Source: Oscillospiraceae bacterium (GTDB lineage Bacteria; Bacillota; Clostridia; Oscillospirales; Ruminococcaceae). From it: a stretch of 64,000 nucleotides of DNA. The stretch lies in the NCBI GenBank assembly GCA_020024285.1, contig JAHHTZ010000002.1, positions 1 to 64,000 of the forward strand, in the 5' to 3' direction. Numbering within the stretch: position 1 is the stretch's first letter; every line of letters starts with the position of its first letter. A model generated the notes under the pieces. The model saw nothing but the letters and a program-made list of their open reading frames with translations, was not told the origin of the DNA and made no database searches. Below are positions 26,795-34,795 of the stretch, piece after piece. The position numbers and the translations under genes were made by a program.

Positions 26795-28144
26795 TCAATT
26801 ATCCCGAATATTCTTTATGATGTCCTCTACTGTTTCTTTGCAGGAAGTGTCCTGCTTCATATTTTTGCTGACCTGGTTGATTGCATACACAACAGTCGAG
26901 TGGTCACGGCCACCGAATTCTTCACCGATAGCAGCCATCGACATTTGAGTGATTTCACGGATGACATACATTGCGATCTGACGTGCATTGGAAATCTGGG
27001 AAGAACGTTTGCTGGAGCGGATATCCGAGGAGGATACTGCGAAGGTGCGTCCAACCTCAGAAATGATTCGTTCCACGGTGACAGGAACAGGCTGGTTGTC
27101 GTTGAGGATATCACGGATTGCATTTTGAGCGACCAGAATAGAAGGTGGGGTTTTCGCCAGGGTTTTATATGCCTTTAATTTTTTTACAACACCTTCGAGC
27201 TGGCGGATATTATTTTTGATGCGGTTTGCAATATATTCTGCAACTTCATTGGGAACCTCAAGGTCCATCAGCTCTGCTTTTCGTTTAATGATGGCGATAC
27301 GGGTTTCAAAATCCGGAGGCTGGATATCTGCAAGAAGTCCCCATTCAAAACGTGTACGCAGACGTTCCTCCAATGTTTTGATTTCTTTTGGGGGTCGGTC
27401 TGAAGTCAATACGATCTGTTTTCCGGACTGATATAGAGAATTGAAGGTATGGAAGAACTCTTCCTGTGTACTTTCTTTTCCTCCGATGAATTGAATGTCG
27501 TCCACCAGCAAAACATCGGCCATGCGATATTTGTCATGAAATTCTTTTGTGCTTTCATTTCCGATGGCTGCAATGAGCTCATTCGTAAATTCTTCCCCTT
27601 TGGCGTAAATGACATTGGTGTTGGGGCGATTTTCCTTGATCTCAGCCATAATAGCATACAGCAGATGGGTTTTACCCAAACCGGAGCCGCCATAAATGAA
27701 AAGTGGGTTGTAGGCATTGGCAGGGTTTTGCGCAACGGCGTGACAGGCTGCATGCGCGAATTTATTGGAGGGTCCGACGATAAAAGTAGCAAAGGTATAT
27801 TCATAATCGCCGCCCTGGCTGCTCTGCTCCACTTCCTCTTTTGAATAGGAGGAGAGACTTGGCATTTCCTCGGAGGGTTGTTTTTTGGCAGAATCTTCGC
27901 ATTGAATTTTTATATCAACTTCAAATCCCAAAACATTCCGGAAGGCGTCACGCAAAAGTCCCCCGTATTTTTCTTCGATAATTTTCTTTTTAAATTCCGC
28001 TTTCACATAAAGTACCGCGGTTGTACTGTCAAAACTCACAGGCTCAATATCGTCAATCCAGAGTTTATATGCTAACTCCGGGATCTCTTTGGAGTTTTTA
28101 CAGAAATCTTTCACTAATTGCAAAAGCTCCGTGAAGGATTCCAT
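26795..28144 (-). CDS. dnaA: Chromosomal replication initiator DnaA
   Basis: AAA+ ATPase that binds DnaA boxes and melts oriC. The 449 residues have domain I (1-85), a short linker (86-112), domain III with Walker A GGSGLGKT (152-159) and Walker B LLVDDIQF (about 213), and the domain IV HTH with the DnaA signature GRDHSTVVYAI (about 410-422). Start ATG 28144 lies 7 bases after GGAGG. Reading direction is toward dnaN through the origin. Confidence 0.98.
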   Translation of the reverse strand: MESFTELLQLVKDFCKNSKEIPELAYKLWIDDIEPVSFDSTTAVLYVKAEFKKKIIEEKYGGLLRDAFRNVLGFEVDIKIQCEDSAKKQPSEEMPSLSSYSKEEVEQSSQGGDYEYTFATFIVGPSNKFAHAACHAVAQNPANAYNPLFIYGGSGLGKTHLLYAIMAEIKENRPNTNVIYAKGEEFTNELIAAIGNESTKEFHDKYRMADVLLVDDIQFIGGKESTQEEFFHTFNSLYQSGKQIVLTSDRPPKEIKTLEERLRTRFEWGLLADIQPPDFETRIAIIKRKAELMDLEVPNEVAEYIANRIKNNIRQLEGVVKKLKAYKTLAKTPPSILVAQNAIRDILNDNQPVPVTVERIISEVGRTFAVSSSDIRSSKRSSQISNARQIAMYVIREITQMSMAAIGEEFGGRDHSTVVYAINQVSKNMKQDTSCKETVEDIIKNIRDN

Positions 28145-28532
28145 GGCGCGTCCTCCTTTTGTTTCACAGTTTTAGACAAATATTCCACGTCAAGATAAAC
28201 ATAGATTCAACACAGAAACTCACGCAGGGGAATAACCGTGGAGATCAAGAGGAAAAACTGTGAAAAATATTTTTTCAACAAGAATTACACAAAGTATTTT
28301 AACATACTTAGAAGCACGATTTCAAGACTTTCAACAAGGAATAACAAAGACAAACGAAAAAACGGGCGGAAATTATTGTAAGATTTTGACGGGATCGTGC
28401 GAAAACTTGAAGATAGAGGGAAATGCAGGCATATTCTGCGAACAAAAAAGCCGGATGAATTCATCCGGCTTTTTGTTATTGGAATTTTAATGCGTAAAAA
28501 CTCGCTTCGTAAAAATTTACGGAAGCATAACT
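28145..28532. other. Gap upstream of dnaA
   Basis: 388 bases without a convincing gene. It must hold the dnaA promoter; the best -35-like box on the minus strand is TTGACG near 28186-28191 but I see no good -10. I find no consensus DnaA box here, unlike in Bacillus where boxes precede dnaA. The distal end carries the pdaA-side terminator. An open frame 28260-28490 runs through that terminator and is not believed. Confidence 0.5.
28445..28474 (-). terminator. 30-bp perfect palindrome terminating the deacetylase gene
   Basis: A 30-base perfect palindrome centred on GAATTC, with AAAAAGCC/GGCTTTTT ends. The symmetry gives a U-run on both strands; it lies 58 bases past the stop at 28533. Confidence 0.85.
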
Positions 28533-29534
28533 CTATTGCGGCTTTACAGGATCGTTTCCTTCATAGCGTGCAAACTCATAGCCCTGTGCACGCAGCTCAT
28601 CGATGACATCCCCAAGCACCTGCGTATTTGTTTTGGACACGGCATGAAGCAGATAGATAGCACCGGGATGTGCTTTTGAGAGCATGGTATTTTTTGCATC
28701 CTCCAAAGCAGGCTGATCATCAACAATCCAATCCCGATATGCAAAGCTCCAAAATACACTGCGGTATCCCATATCCTGCATCAATTTGAGGTCCTGTTCA
28801 TTGAATTCTCCCATTGGGAAACGGAACAGATTCATTTCATATCCGAAGTTCTCTTTTACATAATCATGCAGCTCTGATACCTCATTTTTGCATACCTCCA
28901 AAGGCGTTTCAGGGAACGAGGGGTGGTTCACACTGTGGTTGCCCAAAATATGACCTTCATCGATCATTCTTTTTACAAGATCGGGCTGAGATTTTGCGTA
29001 GGGACCGGTCAGGAAAAAGACAGCAGGGCATTTTTTCTCTTTCAGAACGTCGAGGATTTCGGCAGTATACCCGTTTTCATATCCTTCATCAAAGGTCAGA
29101 TAGATTTTTTTCTCATTTTTTCCGATAAAGTCCGCATCATATTTTCCGTATTTCTCCTGATAAGCCAGTGCACCCTGAGAGCGGTTCCATTCGTCCACGG
29201 GTCCGCCCGGTCCCCAGCCCATTTTGGTGGAGTCTAAGGAAGAATAGGAAGAAAACTCTGTGACAGCAGCGGGATTTGCAGGAACAGAGCTTTGGGGCTT
29301 GTCCTCTTCCTTTGGATCGGAGGGTGCTTCTTTTGGTTCTTCCGGTTCTTCCGGCTTTGACGGCTCAGACGGAGGAGCAGGCGGCTCTTCCTTTGGCGGT
29401 GCAGGTTCTTTTGGGGTTTCCTGCTGTGCAGGCGGAGCATCGTTTTTCGATGTATTCGGAGATTTGCGTGCAGTGCAGCCGGACAATGCGGCAATCATTG
29501 AGAGAGCTAATAGAGCAGCGATCCATTGTTTCAT
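28533..29534 (-). CDS. PdaA-like polysaccharide deacetylase lipoprotein
   Basis: Carbohydrate esterase family 4 enzyme, probably a muramic-acid de-N-acetylase acting on peptidoglycan; in Bacillus PdaA makes muramic-delta-lactam in spore cortex. Of 333 residues, 1-20 are a lipoprotein signal with lipobox LSGC (Cys20), about 21-95 are a Pro/Glu/Lys-rich linker, and about 145-325 the deacetylase domain. LTFDEGYENGYT (Asp159) is the PdaA form of the catalytic motif, and HSVNH (His210, His214) supplies the metal ligands. Bacillus PdaA lacks the lipobox and long linker. Start ATG 29534 follows GGAAGGA. Confidence 0.87.
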   Translation of the reverse strand: MKQWIAALLALSMIAALSGCTARKSPNTSKNDAPPAQQETPKEPAPPKEEPPAPPSEPSKPEEPEEPKEAPSDPKEEDKPQSSVPANPAAVTEFSSYSSLDSTKMGWGPGGPVDEWNRSQGALAYQEKYGKYDADFIGKNEKKIYLTFDEGYENGYTAEILDVLKEKKCPAVFFLTGPYAKSQPDLVKRMIDEGHILGNHSVNHPSFPETPLEVCKNEVSELHDYVKENFGYEMNLFRFPMGEFNEQDLKLMQDMGYRSVFWSFAYRDWIVDDQPALEDAKNTMLSKAHPGAIYLLHAVSKTNTQVLGDVIDELRAQGYEFARYEGNDPVKPQ

Positions 29535-29699
29535 AAAATCCTTCCTTTCATTTCTTCTTATAGATTACCCATAAATTCAGAAAAATTTCCTTTTTGGTAC
29601 AATTAAAATAAATTTTCTTTATTATAGCGAAAGTTCGATTATTTTTCAAAGGAATGGGCATTCTGTTACCATAATATTTACAAAAGGAAGGAAATTGGT

Positions 29700-31001
29700 A
29701 TGGGAAAACGCACCATTCGCTCTGTATATGGAAGGGAAATTCTAAACTCACGGGGAGATCCGACTGTGGAAGCGGTCGTGATCCTCGAGGACGGCTCAAC
29801 GGGAAGAGCGGCTGTTCCGTCCGGAAGCTCCACCGGTCAGTACGAAGCAAAGGAACTTCGGGATGATATGACAGACCGTTACAACGGAAAGGGTGTTCTC
29901 GGCGCGGTAGAAAATATCAATCACGATCTTGCATCAAAGCTGATCGGAATGAGCGCATCATCGCAGTTTGCGATCGATGAAGCGATTCATCAGACAGATG
30001 GAAGCGAAGACTTTTCGGTGATTGGAGCCAATGCTGCTTTGGCAGCTTCACTCGCCTGCGCCCGCGCAGCATCCTCCTCCTATCAGCTTCCGCTTTACCG
30101 CTATATCGGAGGGAATGCTGCCTGCACGCTTCCGGTCCCGATGATGAATTTGATCAACGGTGGCGCACACGCAAAAAACAATCTTGATATTCAGGAATTT
30201 ATGGTGATGCCGGTGGGAGCAGAAAACTATACACAGGCATTGGAGTGGTGCTGCAAGATTTACCATTGTCTGGGTCGTCTTCTGGAGCAGAAAGGACTCT
30301 CTTTGGCTACCGGTGATGAAGGCGGATTCAGTCCAGATCTACAGGAGGATGAGGAGGCGCTGCAGCTGCTGATGAAGGCAATCGAAGATTGCGGTCTTCA
30401 CCCCTATCAGGATATCGTTCTGGCGCTGGATGCAGCAGCATCACAATGGAAGGAGCAACAGGGGGATCACTATATCCTCCCCAAGCGCCGAATTCGTTAT
30501 ACCACAGAGGAACTTCTTGAGTATTGGTGCGATTTATCATCCCGCTATCCCCTGTGCTCTTTGGAAGACCCATTCTGCGAGGATGACTGGCAGGGATTTT
30601 CTCAAATCACCCATCGGCTGCACAATACAACGCAGATCGTTGGGGATGATTTGTTTGTTACTAACGAAAAAAGACTGCGTCAGGGTATTTATATGGATGC
30701 TGCCACCGCAATTTTGATCAAACCAAATCAAATTGGCACACTGAGCAAGACAACAGAAACCATCCTAAAGGCACACAGAGCGGGCTATCGGACGATCCTT
30801 TCCCATCGTTCGGGAGAAACAGAGGACAGCACCATTGCAGATTTGGCGGTTGCGTTCAATGCAGGTCAAATAAAATCGGGGGCGCCTGTTCATGCAGAGC
30901 GAGTAGCAAAATATAATCAGCTGCTTCGGATCGAACAGGGACTTGGAAAAAGCGCAAAATGGATGGGAAAGGATTGCTTCGCGTTTCGCTCCATGTTTTA
31001 A
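29700..31001 (+). CDS. eno: Enolase (phosphopyruvate hydratase)
   Basis: Converts 2-phosphoglycerate to phosphoenolpyruvate. All enolase motifs are present in 433 residues: SGSSTGQYEA loop, GGAHAKNNLDIQEF, ATGDEGGFSP, LEDPFCEDDW, GDDLFVTN, LIKPNQIGTLS, SHRSGETEDSTIADL and GQIKSGAP, with the catalytic Glu and Lys residues intact. Some normally invariant-looking neighbours differ (AKNN for ADNN, LSKT for LSET), so it is a somewhat divergent copy. It is a single gene in the origin region, away from other glycolysis genes. Start ATG 29700 follows GGAAGGAAA. Confidence 0.93.
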   Translation: MGKRTIRSVYGREILNSRGDPTVEAVVILEDGSTGRAAVPSGSSTGQYEAKELRDDMTDRYNGKGVLGAVENINHDLASKLIGMSASSQFAIDEAIHQTDGSEDFSVIGANAALAASLACARAASSSYQLPLYRYIGGNAACTLPVPMMNLINGGAHAKNNLDIQEFMVMPVGAENYTQALEWCCKIYHCLGRLLEQKGLSLATGDEGGFSPDLQEDEEALQLLMKAIEDCGLHPYQDIVLALDAAASQWKEQQGDHYILPKRRIRYTTEELLEYWCDLSSRYPLCSLEDPFCEDDWQGFSQITHRLHNTTQIVGDDLFVTNEKRLRQGIYMDAATAILIKPNQIGTLSKTTETILKAHRAGYRTILSHRSGETEDSTIADLAVAFNAGQIKSGAPVHAERVAKYNQLLRIEQGLGKSAKWMGKDCFAFRSMF

Positions 31002-31047
31002 AAAAGCTGTGGTGAAAAGATGCTTTTAAAAGCAAATATACGGCAAA

Positions 31048-31098
31048 TTATCCAAAAGGAACGGGCGTTTCTTTTTTCTGGATGTTTTTCTTGGATAA
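31048..31098. repeat. Inverted pair of DnaA-box-like nonamers upstream of rpmH
   Basis: TTATCCAAA (31048-31056; 8 of 9 to TTATCCACA) and the opposite-facing TTATCCAAG (31090-31098; 7 of 9) form an 8-bp inverted repeat between enolase and rpmH. The same gap holds a TGCTTTTAAAAGCA palindrome (31021-31034). Confidence 0.45.
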
Positions 31099-31145
31099 AT
31101 GAAACGCAAATTTTCGGAAAGTCCGCATAGATTCTTGATTTTAGC

Positions 31146-31174
31146 TTGACTTTTTTAAGTTTTTTGTCTATAAT
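31146..31174 (+). promoter_or_regulatory. rpmH operon promoter
   Basis: TTGACT (31146-31151) and a perfect TATAAT (31169-31174) with a 17-base spacer, 41 bases before the rpmH start. Confidence 0.92.
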
Positions 31175-31214
31175 TTTAGCCTGTAAGGTTTCGCCTTGAA
31201 GGGAGGTTACGTCA

Positions 31215-31349
31215 ATGGTAAGAACATATCAGCCTAAGAAACGTCATAGACAGAAAGTTCACGGCTTCCGTAAAAGAATGTCCACTAGCAACGGCCGCAA
31301 AGTTTTGGCTCGCAGAAGAGCTAGAGGCAGAAAAGTATTGAGCTACTAA
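31215..31349 (+). CDS. rpmH: 50S ribosomal protein L34
   Basis: 44 residues, strongly basic, beginning MVRTYQPKKRHRQKVHGF and ending RGRKVLSY: a complete bacterial L34. GGGAGG lies 9 bases upstream of ATG 31215. It opens the conserved rpmH-rnpA-yidD-yidC-jag cluster. A weak terminator follows, so downstream genes are read partly through it. Confidence 0.98.
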   Translation: MVRTYQPKKRHRQKVHGFRKRMSTSNGRKVLARRRARGRKVLSY

Positions 31350-31353
31350 TCAG

Positions 31354-31386
31354 AGAGGCCACTTGTTTAGTGGTCTTTCTTTTTTA
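31354..31386 (+). terminator. Terminator/attenuator after rpmH
   Basis: A 10-bp stem with two G-U pairs (31354-31363 with 31369-31378) is followed by CTTTTTT. It probably lowers rnpA expression relative to rpmH. Confidence 0.75.
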
Positions 31387-31448
31387 TCAGGCTTTGTTCC
31401 AAAGTGGACAGGGCCTAATGCTCTTTATACAAAAGGATTGCGAAGTAT

Positions 31449-31808
31449 ATGCAAAAAACAACGATATTAAACTTGAACAAAGATTTTCGACGGCTTTATC
31501 ATCGAGGAAAGTCCTGCGTGGACCCCTTGCTTGTTACATATGCCATGAAAAACCGCACCCCCGCAGCAAACAGAATGGGGATCACAGCAACAAAAACGAT
31601 TGGAAAAGCGGTTTGCCGCAACCGCTGCAAACGAGTTATCCGCGCAGCCTATTATGAATTGGAATCGCAGATTCCTTCCGGATGGGATTTTGTCTTTGTA
31701 GCGCGAAAGAAAACAACATTGATCCAATCCACGGACCTTGTTCCGGTAATGAAAAAACAGGTAGAAATACTTACAAAACAATCCCCTGCTGCCAAAAAAG
31801 AGAAATAG
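31449..31808 (+). CDS. rnpA: Ribonuclease P protein component
   Basis: Protein subunit that helps RNase P RNA bind pre-tRNA. The 119 residues carry the family signature around CRNRCKRVIRAAYY (RxNRxKR motif). The N-terminus (NKDFRRLYHRGKS) is also typical. Start ATG 31449 follows AAAGGAT at a long spacing; the site is weak, in keeping with low need. Confidence 0.95.
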   Translation: MQKTTILNLNKDFRRLYHRGKSCVDPLLVTYAMKNRTPAANRMGITATKTIGKAVCRNRCKRVIRAAYYELESQIPSGWDFVFVARKKTTLIQSTDLVPVMKKQVEILTKQSPAAKKEK

Positions 31809-31814
31809 GATATC

Positions 31815-32045
31815 ATGAAACAGTGTTTTCTCAAGCTGATCCGCGGCTATCAGCGCTTTATTTCCCCTTTGTTTCCGGCAAGATGCCGGTTTTATCCCAC
31901 TTGTTCATCCTATGCCTATACAGCAATCGAGCGGTTTGGCGTGATACGCGGCGGCTGGCTTGCCCTTCGCCGTATCTTAAAATGCCATCCCTTTCATCCG
32001 GGCGGATATGACCCCGTACCGGAAACATGGAATCGGAACAAATAA
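31815..32045 (+). CDS. yidD: Membrane protein insertion efficiency factor YidD
   Basis: 76 residues with the full YidD pattern: LIRGYQRFISPLFPARCRFYPTCSSYA and CHPFHPGGYDPVP. Small amphipathic membrane-associated protein that aids YidC-dependent insertion. It begins 6 bases after the rnpA stop. Confidence 0.95.
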   Translation: MKQCFLKLIRGYQRFISPLFPARCRFYPTCSSYAYTAIERFGVIRGGWLALRRILKCHPFHPGGYDPVPETWNRNK

Positions 32046-32166
32046 CACTTCATTCACCAGAACGGTTCCTATATGCCGACTTATATTGCGGTAATGCCCA
32101 GTGGCAATGCGCCAAAGATTTTAGATGGGCGCGCACAGGCATCCCCTGTGCAGAACGGAGGTTTCG

Positions 32167-33207
32167 ATGTATTTTCTTGGTGTCCCCTTCGGGTTTGTTA
32201 TGCGACACATCTACCAGTTCATTCAGAACTATGGTCTGTCTATTGTACTATTCACTCTTCTTGTTAAACTTTTGATGCTGCCTTTGGCAATCAAACAGCA
32301 GAAATCCTCTGCAAAGATGGCAGTTGTTCAGCCTCAAGTTCTCGAAATCCAAAAAAAATATGCAAATAATCAGATGAAAATGAACGAAGAATTGCAGGCA
32401 TTGTATGTCCGTGAGGGCTTTAACCCAATGGGCGGATGCTTGCCGGCTTTGATTCAGTTCCCGATCATCATGGGTTTGTACGATGTGATCTATAAGCCAA
32501 TGACCCACATCCTTTCAATGGGAAAAGATGTGATCGCACAGGCTACCCAGACTGCATTGTCCTTAAACCTGATCCCGGAACGTGTCTATTCAGCCGAACC
32601 ATACATTATCAGCGCGGTTCAGAGCAATCCAAATGCCTTTGAGTCCCTTGGACCGGATGTGATTTCCCAGATCCAGGGTCTGGATATGAATTTCCTGGGC
32701 ATCAATCTGGGCGCAGTACCTTCCTTTGCGTTCAACCTGCTCATTTTGATCCCTCTGGCATCCTTCCTCTCTTCCATGCTGATGACCGTTATTTCCATGC
32801 GCAATATGCCAAATGCCGGCGGCACAGGCGGCGCAGGAATGAAAGCAACCATGTACATGATGCCGCTGCTCTCCGGATGGATTGCATTCTCCGTACCGGC
32901 AGGTGTTGGTATGTACTGGACGATCTCCAACCTGCTGTCTATCGTACAGGTGCTGATTCTCAATAAATTCTATAATCCAAAAGAAATGGCAGAAAAAGCC
33001 CGGATCGAGTCAGAGCAGCGCCGCGAGCTCGAAAGAGAAGAGCGCGCCAAGGCCAAAGAGCTGGCAAAACAGGGAGATGCACAAGCCAAAGCAAAAGCGA
33101 TGAATCAGAAAGAACTCAACCGTCAAAAGCTTGCAGAAGCAAGACGGCGCGATGCAGAAAAATATGGCGAAGTATATGTGGAAGTAACCGATAAGGATGT
33201 AGAATAG
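32167..33207 (+). CDS. yidC: Membrane protein insertase YidC/OxaA (SpoIIIJ)
   Basis: Inserts and folds membrane proteins. The 346 residues from ATG 32167 (GGAGG 5 bases upstream) have about five transmembrane helices: 15-35, 85-110 (GGCLPALIQFPIIMGLYDVIY), 190-215, 235-255 and 260-285. The family's positively charged groove residue is likely in the first helix region (LLVKLLMLPLAIKQQKSS). No lipobox is seen, unlike Bacillus SpoIIIJ. The C-terminal 60 residues are highly charged (Lys/Arg/Glu), as in ribosome-binding YidC forms. An in-frame extension to 32125 lacks a ribosome site. Confidence 0.94.
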   Translation: MYFLGVPFGFVMRHIYQFIQNYGLSIVLFTLLVKLLMLPLAIKQQKSSAKMAVVQPQVLEIQKKYANNQMKMNEELQALYVREGFNPMGGCLPALIQFPIIMGLYDVIYKPMTHILSMGKDVIAQATQTALSLNLIPERVYSAEPYIISAVQSNPNAFESLGPDVISQIQGLDMNFLGINLGAVPSFAFNLLILIPLASFLSSMLMTVISMRNMPNAGGTGGAGMKATMYMMPLLSGWIAFSVPAGVGMYWTISNLLSIVQVLILNKFYNPKEMAEKARIESEQRRELEREERAKAKELAKQGDAQAKAKAMNQKELNRQKLAEARRRDAEKYGEVYVEVTDKDVE

Positions 33208-33235
33208 CCAATAAATCGAACAGGAGGAATCGGTT

Positions 33236-34087
33236 TTGAAAAAAGAAATGATCAAAACAGGCAAAACGGTTGATGCAGCAATTGAAGAAGCCTGTGCCGA
33301 ATTAGGATTGTCCCGTGACAAAGTACAGTTTGAAATCATTGACCTTCCTAAAAAAGGATTTCTTGGACTCAAGAGCTATCCTGCAAAGGTTCGTGTTTTT
33401 GTAGAAGAAAACAAGGAAGAAATTGCAGTAAACTATATCAAAGAGATTCTCACAGCGATGGGAGCAAGTCAGTTTACCGTCAGTGCTGTGAAGGAAGGCG
33501 AAAACCTCAACGTCACACTGGAAGGCGAGGACCTTGGATTTGTGATCGGACGCCGCGGCGAAACCATCGATGCAGTCCAGTATCTGACCGGTCTTGTTGT
33601 AAACCGAATCGATGGCGACTACCTGCGCATCACCATCGACAGCGGAAATTTCCGCGAAAAACGCGAAAAAACGCTGGAATCTCTGGCAAGAAGACTTGCT
33701 AAAAACGCCGTTAAAACCGGCCGCAGCATCACCCTCGAGCCAATGAACCCTTATGAACGCAGGATCATCCACTCTACAGTGTCCACTGTGGAGGGGGCAG
33801 CTTCTTCTTCCGTCGGTGAGGAGCCAAACCGTAAGGTTGTCATCAGCTCTCTCAACCCAAGAAAAGCACCGGCTCGCGACAACAGCAAACGCAAACCATA
33901 CAACCGCGACGGCGCACAGGGCGCAGAACGCCGCTCTGACCGTCCATACCGCAAGGGACCGCGCCCGCCGAAAAAAGAATATAACAATCGTCAGGCTGCT
34001 CCACAGGAAACAGCACAAGCACCGGTTACCGATGTTTTGCCAAAGGATGCAGAAAGTAAACCGTTGTATTCTAAAATCGAGTTATAA
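33236..34087 (+). CDS. jag: RNA-binding protein Jag/KhpB (SpoIIIJ-associated)
   Basis: 283 residues: N-terminal Jag domain (TVDAAIEEACAELGLSRDKVQ), KH domain with GFVIGRRGETIDA (about 96-108), and R3H domain (PMNPYERRIIHSTVS, about 165-180). A C-terminal 80-residue extension is rich in Arg, Lys, Pro and Gln. The protein binds RNA and affects cell division and wall synthesis in other Gram-positives. The start is TTG 33236, 8 bases after GGAGG. It closes the rpmH cluster; mnmE, its usual neighbour, is absent here. Confidence 0.94.
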   Translation: MKKEMIKTGKTVDAAIEEACAELGLSRDKVQFEIIDLPKKGFLGLKSYPAKVRVFVEENKEEIAVNYIKEILTAMGASQFTVSAVKEGENLNVTLEGEDLGFVIGRRGETIDAVQYLTGLVVNRIDGDYLRITIDSGNFREKREKTLESLARRLAKNAVKTGRSITLEPMNPYERRIIHSTVSTVEGAASSSVGEEPNRKVVISSLNPRKAPARDNSKRKPYNRDGAQGAERRSDRPYRKGPRPPKKEYNNRQAAPQETAQAPVTDVLPKDAESKPLYSKIEL

Positions 34088-34157
34088 CATTTGGTAAAAT
34101 ACCAAGACGATATAACACGATTTTCCATTCCCAAAACAACAAAACAGGAAGATTATA

Positions 34158-34187
34158 AAAACGGCGCAGCTAAGGCTGCGCCGTTTT
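34158..34187 (+). terminator. Terminator of the rpmH-jag cluster
   Basis: AACGGCGCAGC pairs perfectly with GCTGCGCCGTT around TAAG, with A/T runs on both sides. It is 70 bases past the jag stop. Confidence 0.9.
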
Positions 34188-34264
34188 CCTATATTTTATC
34201 CGGTTTGAATCAGACATAGGGTATTCCCAAAAGAAGGATGGGATGCCAGTTTGAAAATCAGGGT

Positions 34265-34630
34265 CTAAGGATATTCCTTCAGGTCTTGATTCCCAATATA
34301 ATCAGATCCGACATCAAATAGAGCGCAATTTATGCCGGCATTGTCTCCTGTTTCCAATATTTTGATTGACTTTGCAAGTATTTTCAAAACCACTTGATCC
34401 TCTTCATCAAAAAACGAATATTCCATGCATCCGTCCTCTGTTTCGTTGGTTGTATATTCTGAAATATCCCCAAATACAGAGTTTTGTTCTTCCACACGCT
34501 CTACATCGTCGTAAATAAGAACCAATTTTTTGGCGTCCCACGTTTGAAACGATACCTTTACCATTCGATAACCAATCAAGATGCTCTCAATATGTCCATC
34601 ACATGCGGGAAAACTGTTTCGTTCTTTCAT
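34265..34630 (-). CDS. Hypothetical protein, 121 aa
   Basis: I do not recognise a family. Small acidic soluble protein with alternating strand-like and Glu/Asp-rich segments (FFDEEDQVVLKILAKSIKILE). Length and composition resemble immunity-type or DUF proteins found singly in Firmicutes genomes, but nothing confirms this. Start ATG 34630 lies 5 bases after GGAGGG; 14 further upstream codons have no site. It lies between two larger genes read in opposite directions. Confidence 0.6.
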   Translation of the reverse strand: MKERNSFPACDGHIESILIGYRMVKVSFQTWDAKKLVLIYDDVERVEEQNSVFGDISEYTTNETEDGCMEYSFFDEEDQVVLKILAKSIKILETGDNAGINCALFDVGSDYIGNQDLKEYP

Positions 34631-34795
34631 ACGATCCCTCCTGAATTCGTGGTTGATTATGTCGAATGGCACTACATAAAAATCCCGATCTATAAAGAGA
34701 TGATATCATAAACTCTTGCAATACATGATTGAAGCACAGAAATACTGTATAAATCAAGATTGGTATAACGATATGTAATTTATCAAGCACCGAGA

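Noticed and set aside
28260..28490. Open frame of 76 codons upstream of dnaA on the plus strand
   Set aside because: No ribosome site, a GTG start inside a gap, no recognisable protein features, and it runs through the palindromic terminator.
32073..32267. 64-codon frame overlapping the start of yidC, considered as a MifM-like leader peptide
   Set aside because: No ribosome site before its ATG, no transmembrane or arrest-type sequence; it is best read as a yidC shadow.
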